Source of the DNA: Paralichthys olivaceus
Lineage: Eukaryota > Chordata > Actinopteri > Pleuronectiformes > Paralichthyidae
NCBI RefSeq assembly: GCF_024713975.1
Contig: NC_091113.1
Coordinates: 10,490,501-10,554,500, forward strand
DNA: 64,000 nucleotides
Direction of reading: 5' to 3'
Shown here: positions 47,824 to 60,100 of the stretch, in pieces
How the letters are laid out: the number at the start of each line of letters is the position of its first letter
Numbering within the stretch: position 1 is the stretch's first letter
Program-made: the position numbers and the translations under genes
The notes under the pieces: generated by a model
What the model was told of the DNA's origin: nothing
Databases searched by the model: none
Seen by the model: the letters and a program-made list of their open reading frames with translations, nothing else

Positions 47824-48162
47824 GTGGTTCTGCGCCTGTTTACTCCATTACCCAGAACTCCAGGGGTCGAAACGCGCTGACGTCATAAGCAACGTGCTGT
47901 CGTTAGCAACGGCGGAGGCTGGAGCGGGAAGAATACGACTGAAGCTGGACGTCAAAGTTAATCTACTTTACTCGGTGTCGGGGAGAAACGGAGACGTTCT
48001 CACGTCCCGTGACGATGCAAAACCAGTGTTTTCATGTTGTTTTAACGTCTGCGGTAATGAGAGCGAGCGTTTCCGGTCAGTCAAGTGTTTGCTAGCTACC
48101 ATCTGTGGATTTTAACCTGCCCGGCAGACGTCAACAAGTGGGTTTACCTGCTGTCGCTATCA
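47824..48162 (+). promoter_or_regulatory. wdr90: wdr90 promoter and 5' UTR with CRE and two RFX-type half-sites
   Basis: CpG-rich DNA directly upstream of the wdr90 ATG. It has a perfect palindromic CRE (TGACGTCA, 47878-47885) and two copies of AGCAACG, starting at 47888 and 47905, 17 bp apart. AGCAAC matches the half-site of the X-box bound by RFX factors, which drive many ciliary and centriolar genes. This fits WDR90's role, although no full X-box palindrome is present. The transcription start is not resolved. Confidence 0.6.
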
Positions 48163-51100
48163 ATGGCCTCCAAAGGTAGAGTGGATTTTAAAGTTCGTCC
48201 TTAAAGCCATCAGATCCACCCGCACAGACTGTGAGAGGGGAGCCTGTAACGTGGGAGACGAGTTTATTCTGTAGTGTTTCACTTGTTGCTCACTGTCGCT
48301 GAAGCTTGTTGTGACTCTGCAGGTTGGCAGCATCCTTATGTCAACATATTCAAACATGTCCGAGTTGAAGACTGGAAGAGATCTGCCAAAGAGGGGGATG
48401 TGACAACATACATGGTAACTTTGTGCCACTCTCTACAGTCGTGTTATTTAAAGTTATACTTGCACTGTAAACTACCTTCTAAAGACTCAACACCCATGTA
48501 GCATTCAAGGGTTTTGTCTGTTTCTGTGTTTAAATGTCATTGATTGCAGTAGTGTCCTCTTCAGTGGCTCTGAAGTGCAGATCATGACAACAAATGGGAA
48601 TAACAGCAAACCACAATACACAACAACAAAACACAAAACAGCAATAAAAACAAAAAGCACAACAGCATATCTCAAAACACAATGAATCACAAAACAACGA
48701 CAAATAAGAAAAGCACAACAGCAAATCACAAAACGCAACAGCCAAATAAATACACAGCAACTGAACAAATAGCTCATCAGCAAAACATAATGACAAAACA
48801 CAACAACTTCACCTGATCCTTGCAGACAGCAGCTAACTCTATTTTCCGTCAGAAGTTATTGATGTTGTGTTTTCTCCTTTGTCATTGTGATTTGCACTTC
48901 AGAGCCACAAACTGCTTTAGTCTCAGTCATTTCCAACTTTCAAATCTCAGCAGGGTGGGAGTTTGTTTCACCAAAAAATAATATTGGGTGGATTATGACT
49001 TGAATGAACTAACTTCATATACCATAAATATCTCCATTACACCCTCTAGGACAAGACGCTGAAATGCTCAGTTTTCAGAATCAGGGGTCCTGTTCCTGCC
49101 AACAGTTACATCCTGGTACCCAAAAACACCAACCAGTCTCTGGGGCTGGTTGGGCGCTACTTCTACCTTCTGTTCAGACCCACTCCTGGAAAATACTTTG
49201 TAGTCCACCTGGATGTTGCTGTAGAGGTATTTATTTTATTGGAAGAATCTGTGCATGTGTACACTGTATAGCTGTTTTCAGGCCTTCACTGAAGTTCGGA
49301 CATTTTCCTGAAATTCTATTTCAGTATTTCAGTATGCGCGAACGCAAATTTTCAATTCAGTTGGCCCTGTTATTTTAACTGGTCTCTAGTCTATGTGTGA
49401 AAGCAGCTATATAAATGGCCTGTGGTTTAATAACTGTAAGATTGCATAAACAGTCATATGAGTTTACTTAATTTGAAATGCAGGGATCCCCAGCTCTGCC
49501 TCATTAGCTTTCTTTATATTTCTCTCACGCTCTCCCTGCTGTGACACGTAGGAGGGCCAGGTTGTGCGTATCACCTTTTCAAATATGTTCAAAGAGTTCA
49601 AGTCCACAGCTACCTGGCTCCAGTTTCCTTTCCTGTGTGGAGCTGCGAAGGATTCAGTGTATGAGAGCACATCCAAATCTGCAAGACATGGTAAAACACA
49701 CATGCACCAATACTCTTATGGCCATAAACATTTCAATTTATTTCATTAATCACCCTAAGAGTCCACTGTACTTTTCTACATAATGTAACTTATCCCTATG
49801 TTTATGTGCTCCAGGTTTCGTGGGCCCAGCACCCACTTCAGTGCGTTGGACCTGCCTGATGCTGGATCTGCAGCACACACTCTCCTTCTATGTTAACTGC
49901 TGCTACAGACACGTGAAGAGCATCAAGCTTTGTGCCAACTTGGCAGTGAAAAACATGTTCACCAGTGACCTGCTGCTAGATCCAGGTGGCTTTAATTTTA
50001 ATTTTAATTTTTTTATCTTGTGCTTTATATTCACACCTTATCTCCTGTGAATGTCACCATTGGGTTTCTACTAGTTTGAGGTGATGTTGTGTGAATAATA
50101 AGAGAATTAAAAAAAATTAATGAGGCACAGTCTCCTCTTTGTTCATGCATGAAATTTTTTCAGTTCTCATCTCTTTGTCCTTTTCTCTCTCAATAGGAGT
50201 TTCCTTCAGTGAAGCCAAGCTGATTGGACTGGCCTCCTCTCAGGGAACAGGTCCAGTGCCTCGAGACATGTCATTCCCTGTGCCCAAGGGCGGCTCCTGG
50301 CATGACCTTTACGACCATATCAAGTACGGTTACCTCACCAAAGTTATCACAATCAGCCTTGTCTCAGAGCTGATGACAGTCTACTTTTCCAAATGAAAGA
50401 AGACCACAATGTCCTGCTTTATTGCAGTGTACTGCCATGAACTCTCTTCTTTTCTCCTACCACAACAGGTTTCCCTCAGAGGGAACAAAGTTGCCCTTTG
50501 ACTCCATTCAAAAAGGCAATCCAAGTAGTAAGTCATGAAATGTCACACTGCACATCACTCTCATCATATGGTATTTAAAGATGTTTCTGCCCCCGTGTGC
50601 GATGCTCTTTACATCTGATTCCTTTTGCTTTTTAAGATTCTCCTTAAAACATCTGTTTTTCGTCATGTTTTTTTTCTTGTTTTTCTTGAATTTCAAATTA
50701 TTTTTCACTTTACTCTGCACCAGAGATAAATAATGTTGTTATCATTCATTTCATTATACTCTTTCTTCTGAAATCATTTTTGTTATTCATTCATTAAAAT
50801 AAATTAGAGCCACTGTAGCTTTTAGAACAACGATACTTACAAACCAAATACATTTTTTATACAGTTCTTATACATCTTTTATTAACCCACTCAGTTCTTA
50901 CTTTTCCTAATAGGCATGCACAGTATTATGGATGGCTGACATTCACTCCCCCACTTTTCACAGGTTATGTCTCCAGCCAAATAAGCCCTATAAGAGGTGA
51001 GAGATCTCGCGGTGTCACCCTCAGCAAACCAGTTCAGGACCGCGTGTCCCTCATTCAGCAGCTCACCACCCCAAAATCAGTAAGATAACATTTACAAGCT

Positions 51101-54100
51101 TTCATCAAGCCTCTGTGTATTCACCCAGCTTGATTTTCTTCTGTTAATGGTATATTTCGATTTTAATAATTTTTTATTGGATGCTTTTGTGTTTAATTTT
51201 CATTTTTTTCCTCCTGTCTCCTCAGCTGCCGATAGATCGAGCCCCCCTGGTGACTAACATACCTGAACTGGGTATAGTCTCCTCTCCTGACTGGCTTTGC
51301 CATAATGATAACCAGCAGCAGCAGGATTCTGCATGCTTCAATCCACACCAGCTCACATCCAGGCCACCCCGTGATCCTGATGACGGTGAAGTCCATGTGT
51401 TTGTGCACCCTGAGGACGCCTTCAGCAAATACGGGGAGGAAAGTGAAGAAGAGGTGAAGCTTCATATGAACTAGACTGTACATTCAATTACACTTAGGAT
51501 GCTCTCAGACATGCATTGAACTGAGGATAATCTCCTGAAATTAGCTGGAGGGGCTGTATTTGGGAAAGCAAATGCCTAAGTCAGTTGCTGTGGACATTCT
51601 TCTGAGTTTTTCCTGCCAGCCTCCTGTTAAAAACAACAAACAAAAAAAATACAGATGTCCCATCATTAAATAAAGATGACATACATGTAGCAGACACAGA
51701 TGAAGAAATCAATTTGGAATGACGTCGAGATTCAAGCGCTTTTGGTGATAAGGGCTGATGCCGGTGTCAATGTGCTGTAAACAAACCTTACCCAGACACT
51801 CTCCTGCTGTGTTGTTCATATCTGAAAGGTAAACTCCAAAAAACATCCAGATGCAATTCTATGATTATTCTTCAGGTTTTATCTCTGAAAACGACTGTAA
51901 AAGTGGAAAAGAAATAAGAAAAAAACACCAGATGCTTCTCTCTTTGGTACATATTTTTTAGTTTAATTCATGACATCACAATGCACCTCATACAGTTCTG
52001 TAACTGCTTTTAAACCTGTTAACCTTCCTATTCCCAGTTTGTTTGCAGTTCTCTTCCACATATTCTTCATTTGTCATCATCTAAAGAAACTAAACAACAG
52101 GTAAGAGATGAGAGCCATGAGAAGGGAAATGAAGCAACTTGAAACCCCATTTGTTTAAGAGCACATTACTAAAAATGTAGAATTTGCTTTTTCTGCTCTC
52201 TTTATTAGAAGCTGCTTCCAGATCCAATTCTCAACCTCAATCAAATCATTGGATTTGGAGGAGCCACTACTAAATATGTATGCATTTAGATCTAAACTAT
52301 AATAAAAAGCAGGCTGGCTTCATCCTACGTCATAGACTAGAGGTCTAACATTTTCTCTGTATTACACCACAGGCTCTGTGGACCAAATTAGGGGATGCAG
52401 TGGTATATCCATGTCATGCAATTATCGTCTCTATGAAGATTTCCTCGAACCAGCAGAGATTCTTTATTGGCCACACTGATAAGGTAACTGAGCGTATATA
52501 TGTTGTGCTACCCTGCAGCACAATGTGTATTATGGCCTCCTATGAAAGGTTCTTGGAATTGCTTAATTCTAGGCCTTGGAAAGTGTTTGCACCCATTAAA
52601 CAGAAAACATTTAATATTTTTGACACTTGTGTTTTCTCTGTAGGTGTCTGCCCTAGCTTTTAATGGCAACACGACGCTGCTGGCCTCAGCTCAGACTGGT
52701 AATCACAGTGTAGTTCGAGTATGGAACTACCACAAAGGAAACTGTCTGGCCATATTCAGGATTCATGCTCATTCATTATCCTCTCTTAGGTAACCAACTG
52801 CACAGAGACGTATACATGCTGGTTCAGTTATGTGTTAAACGCTGCTCGCTCACTCTCAATTTCTCTCTTTTGTTCTTTTCTTTCCATGATAAAGCTTCTC
52901 ATACAGTGGCAGTATTCTCTGTGGAGTGGGTAAAGACAGCCACAATAAAACAGTAAGCTTCATGAATGCAAATGTTTCCACTTGAAAATTCCACAGTTTA
53001 TTTTCTAATTTGCGTGTACAGGCATTCAGCACAAGCTGCTCTCTGTAGGCAGAGCCATGCGCATCAATATATTCAGAAGAGAAATTGCTAAGCAACCCCT
53101 TTAATCACTCATTACTCTAACTGACTCGTCTAGTTGCAATTTCAAATGACAAATAATAATATAAATTATTCTCCTTATTAAAGTCTGAGGCTTAGCAAAG
53201 CTGCAAGCAGACTGTGTATATTTGGATTCCTAATTCTTCTTTTCTTAGATGGTGGTGGTGTGGAACACTCAGAACATCACTAAAGGTGGAGAGGTGACCA
53301 TCTTAGCCAAAGCGCACACAGATGTGGACATTAACACCATGAAGGTTGCCTTCTTTGATGATACAAGGTACCCTGGTTTCTGTGTTCATGTCATGATTCT
53401 TTTCACCAAAAGTGCATGTCTGCATATAATAATAATAATAATAATAATAACAGGGCATTTTCAGTTACTTATTAGAATCAGCATGTAGTTGTCTAGTGGT
53501 GGCCGATGAGTCATTACACTCCAGCTTGCTGCTCAGTAAATGAGGGATCAGTAACTGAACTATCTAAATTATGAAGAGGAAATGGACAACAATAATAAAA
53601 GATGATACAGTCATAGGCTGTGACAGGGATTGTAATACCTAGAGACCTAATTATTTTATTGATTATAAAATTAGGAATGTTACATTAGCATTATATGATT
53701 CATGAATGGCACCTGTGTTGTCTGTTGACTCCCACAGTGCTCACTGCAGATCAGCTATTCACAGAATTAAAAACCAATGCTCAGTTCAAAGCTACAATAT
53801 GCAGTGTGATTTTGCACAGAGAGTTGTTTAACTTCTGCAGATGTCCCATCAGATTTGTGTCCCCTCTCACGCTCGCCTCCTGTGTCAAATATTCTAAGTG
53901 AAGAAAAGGTGTAGAAAAGTGGGAAGGGTGATACCGTTCCGGGTGCAAGGGCAAAACAGAAATAGGCCTCATATCGAATTGTCAGTTATTTAGAATTCTT
54001 AGAGTAAATGTCTGAGCGTTCTTCTTTTAGGATGGTGTCGTGTGGTCGTGACAATATTCGTCTGTGGCGAGTGCGGAATGGGATGCTGCGCTCCTGTCCA

Positions 54101-57100
54101 GTAAACCTGGGTGAATACAATCAACAATCAATGGACTTCACCGATGTGGCTTTTGAGGAGGGAATCTCCTCCAACCATCATCCTGATGATCAAACACTGT
54201 GAGTGAGCAAACACGTCACTCAAACCAAACCATGAGAGTTCACTCAGCATTATAAGAAATATAAATTTGATCTGGATATAGTGAAATTGTTATAATTAGA
54301 TAACTCTTCCTGCTATGACTATCTTCCCATAGATTTGCCAGCAGTCGCAGTGGCCATATCTTTGAGGTGGACTACAGCAGAGTAGTTATTAGAAATGTGA
54401 GGAGACTGTTGCCTGCACTGCAGCAGCATGCAGACCGCAGAGACAAATTGACTTTTAACAAAGGTGGGTCTGAATCATTTGGAGCAAGAAAATGTTTATT
54501 TAATATTTTGAAGCAGAGGTTGGTTAGAGAGAAAATGTAATATGCAAAGAGCCTGTGAAGACATCAGTTTGTGTGTTTTTGTGTCACAGGTCCCGGCATC
54601 GCCATCAACAGCATCAGTGTGTCCTCGTCATTCTGTGCCACTGGCTCTGAAGACGGCTTCCTGCGTCTGTGGCCCCTTGATTTTTCTGCTGTCTTCCTGG
54701 AGGCTGGTAAGCACAGCAGGGTTAGGCATGACATTTAACTGCAGCATACTAACTGTAGGGGACAGTTCCAGCTCCACAGTCGTGTGAGATGATCTCACTT
54801 CATGTATGTTTAGAAAGCAGTTTTTTTAGTGTAAGGTTGCATCTGTCCTCGATGACCGCGCCAAGAAGGTTTTAAAGGAGCCTGAGAACTGGAAGTGAAG
54901 AGTTTCACACCATGATTGAATGATTTAATTTGTATGTATATAAACCGGCAGTTATCAGTGTATGCACTTTACATATATATCACTCAGGTTTTAAACTAAT
55001 TTAACTAGAATAATATGAAGTAGAAACTTTCTTTTCTACCCAATTACTTCATCTCAAAGAATGTAGCAGGTGCATTATTCTCTTCTGTAGCATGAATTCT
55101 GCTACTTTGAAGCAGCTGGAATTGGATTATTCGAAATAATAGAAAAATATAAACAAAGTGCACAGACTTTATAATCAAATATGAAATGTTCCCTCTCACA
55201 TCCTCATACAGAGCAATCACTCAAACACATGTCATCGTTTTCCAGAGCACGAGGGACCTGTGAGCCTGGTGTCCGTCTCATCGGACAGTCTTCAGGTCCT
55301 GGCAGCCACCTCAAACGGTATCCTGGGTTTCCTTGATGTGAGCAGCCACGGGTACAACACACTGATGAGGTCCCACACGGACGCTGTGCTTGGCTTCAGT
55401 GTGGACGGCATCCGTCGGCATCTCACAACTGCCTCTTCCGACGGCACAGTGCGCATTTGGAATATGGATACCTTACAGCAGGTCAATCAATGTCAAGTCT
55501 ATTTCTTTTTTCATAATTTCATTGACGAGATACTATCTTTCAGTTTGTTGAACCAGACAAAAGGCTCAAATCTGTGTTTGCTGTTCACAATCTCACTTTA
55601 GAGAAAATAGACATTGGTATTCTTTTTTCAGTTTTACTTTCTCTGCTGAAGCAAGACCACGTCAGGCTCTGTTCATTCTCTCTTTTAATTTAGTTTGTGA
55701 TTTATACAAAAAGAAAGAGATAAACATTTTATATTGTCTGGTTTTATTTGAAAAACCATCCACCATTGTCTCATTTACTCTCTAAGACTGATTAAATTAA
55801 CATTACTCTCCAAGATATTTCTGATATTCTTCTCATTATATTTTGTACAGATTAACAGTCCATATATGTAGAGATTCTGGGTGATTATAGCATCTTTTAA
55901 ATTATTCTGATAACTAATTTGAGTTCCTGCAGTGTCTCCAATATGTTTGGACTGAAGAAATTAGCATTATCTTTGACCTATTTACCGTTGAGCTGAACGC
56001 CTGTCTTGTGTCTTGTGTTTAGCTTTACGACTTTGTGTCTGAGGACAGCCCCTGTTCAGTGGCTTTCCATCCCAGTGAGCAGGTCTTCTCTTGTGGCTCA
56101 AGCTCGGGCGTCATCAGGGTCTTTGACATCTCAAGTGCTAAACTGTTGGCTGAACACAAGTACGTCTGAATTAACACAGTATATAATGCTTAAAATACAC
56201 TATAACTTGACTAGAATAGTAAGTTGGCCTTGATATTAAGGGGCACATTTGATGTAGATAACAGGTATGGTCCACACTGTCAAATGAATATGTGAAATTT
56301 ATTTCTCAGCATTTATGTTTCTGTTTACAAACAGTATTAATATATTACAGGCATCACAGAGGTGAAGTGGTGGGTCTTGCCTTCTCTCCAGATGGGGAGT
56401 TCATGTACACAGCTGACTCTCAGGGCTCTCTTGCTCTTTACAACTCCTCTGAGGATGAGCACAATGTCATCAGAGTTGTATGTATGTACACACACGCACG
56501 CACACACAAACATGCCTCAAGATAATTGTAGTAGATCATACGTTACACTTAATCTTACCATAAACCATTCATGCAGGCACATCATTTAATTTCATTAGCT
56601 AGCCAACACAATGAGATATTGCTTGCACTGACTTTACTCTAAAGCTTACTAGTTTGAGTCATAGTTGGTATATCAGAATGCCACATTTATCACCGTTGTT
56701 AGATTCACTCTGTATCTGATTTCCTAGGTAATGTGGTGGCCCGAGGCACGGAGCGTGCTCCAGACGCTCTTACCGTGCGCAGTGACAGCAGCTGTCTGGC
56801 TTTTGTCGGTCCCTCCGAGTACATAGTCACTATTGCTGACGCACGATCTCTGGATGAGGTATCTCACACATTTGCATTGCTCTGGTAAATTAAATGAATG
56901 AGATTTCACTTCATGAGTAGTGAGGCAGCATCACTCTTTCATTATGTGGGTTTCTCTTATGGGTCCGACTGACACATGTCATCCATACCCAGTTGCTCCA
57001 TGTGGATGTGAGTATTTTGGACGTGGAAAGCCCTCGTCTGGATTCTGCACTGAAGGTCTGCTTCTCTCTGGCCTCCACTGAACATCTGCTGATTGCAACA

Positions 57101-60100
57101 TCTGCAAACAAAATCCTCTGGGTTAGCACTAAGACAGGCCGTCTGCTCCGAGAGGTAACACCACAGATGTGCAAATTTTTTTGCAAGGTTTTTGTCTATT
57201 TGTTGAAAGTGTATAAGATAAAGCAGTTCCTCTGCTTTATCTTATACACTTACGTGTTTAAAAAGGTTTAGTAACGGTCAGTACTGCCAGTAGAACATTA
57301 GATAACCTGACAGAGAGACTGAAGACAAGAAGCTCACAGAGTAGATGAATGTGGAATGTGTGTCTGCAGCAACAGTAACAAGAGGCCAAGGGTTTTGATA
57401 TCACAGGTTGTATATACACAATCATTTGATGCAATTTTCAGTTATATTTCAGAGTTTGTTTTTGTTTTCCTTACAGATGTCGAAGGTTCACAAACACCAG
57501 ATCTCATCCTTGGCTGTGAGTGAGGACAGTCGATTCCTGCTGACTGCAGGACACAATGCTGTTAAAGTGTGGGATTATAACATGCAGCTCAACTCACAGG
57601 TAGTGACCAATTAGATCATTTTTACCTTTTACTATTTGTGGCTAAAATGTAAACCATACATTCTCTAGAGATTTAGATTTTATTAAGTAACTCCTGCAGC
57701 TATGTGTATTTTACAAGTTTGAGTCATTAGAATGGGATTGCTTTGTGACTGAACACAATGCAAAGTGCACTGACACAAATTTAATTTTACAGCCAATGAT
57801 TTACAATTTCAACATGTAGTCGTAATAACAGGGAGGCAGCTAACAAGTATTATCATTTACAATCAATCTATTGATGATTTTCTCCATAAAGTGATGAACT
57901 GTCTGGTCTCTAAAATAAAATAAAAAAATGTTTCCTGTTTGGTCTTGCCTCCAGTCTAGAACACAATTCAGCTATGTAGATATTTTATCATCACAAATAA
58001 AAAAAAGAATAAATGATCACATTTCTGAACCAGAGTATTATTGTCAGTTAGCTTGAAAAACTGCAAACACGTTTTTCTAACGTCAGCCATGTTCATCTTT
58101 TACTGGGCAAATCGTTATGGGTGTTTGGCTCGGTTGTTATGGTAACTGGTGTTGTCTTCAGCTAAGCTAGAGTAACCTAATCAAATAGCTTAATACTATG
58201 AATACTTAAATATAGCAAAGTAACTTTCTTCACAATAATTAGACATGTGTTTCTCTGGATCAGATGTTTATAGGCCACAGTCAGCCTATCTGCCAGGTGA
58301 GCTTCACCCCGGACCAAATGGGTGTAGTCTCAGTGGGAGACGCCATATTTCTGTGGGACTTCCTGGCGCATTCTGGTTACTCTTTGACTAACAGCAGGTA
58401 ATAATCTGTTTGATATTAAAGTCTTGTGTGTTATGCTTCATGAGTTTTATTGGTAAGTTTCCAATTCGCTCTGTCTTCACTCACAGTTTGCCTCCCAGAG
58501 TAAACCACACCTCTGCCCCTAAATCAGGTACATTAACATTGCAGTCATTTAAATGCTAGAATAAAACAGAATGTACCTGATCCAAATCTTCTGATTAATT
58601 TCAATGTTTCTTTGTTTTCTGTTTTCATGTTACAGTTCATCCAGATGTTGCAGTGACTGAAGTTCAGTTGTCCAATGGGATGCCTCGACAGAAAGCACCC
58701 CTCCCTTCCTCACCACCTCCACATCTGGATGTCAGCACGACCAACCAAGCTGACCAGGCTGGTAAGTTCTGACGCTGTGACAGACGTCCTATTAAACTTG
58801 CCCGATTTTAGATAAATGGTTATGATCAGCCCGGCCAATTCAGGATGGGGGACAGACTCATCTGTAAGAACATGAGCTGTAAATACAGTGTTAAGAGTTT
58901 ACTGTACAAAAATATACAACTTTCTGAGCCTCCCAGCTGATTTCTGTCAGATCTGCCTAAAAAATGATCAGGAGTGTCTCTTTAAAATACAGAGACACAA
59001 GCATATTTTAAGCACAACATTTTAATGGTCTCACTGATGTAAACCTCAGTATCTCAGCCTTTAAAGCCAAACCACAATAGTTGCTTAGCAACACCAAGAT
59101 TTATGTGGCACACTTTGACTCAGAATGTGTTTGTTGCTAATGGCTACAATGGACAATGTTCAGTGGATGCAGGGACATTGATTATAAGGATTATGGGTCC
59201 GTATTTCCTGAAGCTTGACTGATTGGTGGAAGTGTACGACTGTGAGAACTGTTGGGTTTCTCTATTTTAAATAAGATTTTAAGGTCTTGACTGTCTATGT
59301 AAAGTGCCTTGAGATAATGTATATTATGATTGGGCGCTTTATATATAAAATTGAATTGAATTCATTGTAGTTTCTCTCTCCTGCAGCTTTTGGCTCCTTG
59401 TCTCTTTGTGAAGAGACCCCAACCATCACAACTATTCCAGGCCCAGCCACTTGTTCAGGTCCGTCATCTGACCCCAGATCTGCCACATCCTTCCTCAAAG
59501 TTACAGAGTTGGTCAACACACCTTCCCTCAATAGCAGCCATAATGACACTAGTAAGTGCTCCACTGCACTATTTCATATTTGCAGCGAACTGACTCTTTT
59601 CTTCTGCTGTTGTACGTCTTCATAGCATTATCTCGTTTTTTAATTGTATTTATGCTGTTTTGTTATTAAGTTCAGTCAAAAGGGAAGAAGCCAGTACGCC
59701 CAGATTGTTACAGGCACTTTATCCCACGTTTCAAGCCCTCCACTGTTGATCAGGTAAAGAACACTTTGTATTATAATGAACTGTAGTCACAGAGTGCATT
59801 GAAATTCTTGCTCTCCAGTCTGACTGTTTTCTCTGATTCAGGCTGCTGTGGCTCCCATGCCAGGAGAGGAGGGCATCAAGCTGAAAGCAGTGATTGGCTA
59901 CAATGGCAATGGGCGTGGCAACATGGTGTGGAGCCCTGACCAAGGTTATTATCATATTGTTATTCACTAAATAAACTTCAACTGAAAAGTCAAATTAAAA
60001 TTTAAAAAAATCATAAAGCTAAGTTGGTGAAGGTTGTTGTCTTATCCTGCAATTAATTTTTCTAGGTTTATTTGCATACTCGTGTGGCTGCGTGGTGGTG

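Noticed and set aside
48505..48801. Cys/Phe/Val-rich minus-strand frames
   Set aside because: They are translations of the A/C-rich core of the MITE-like element at 48564-48908 and reflect low complexity.
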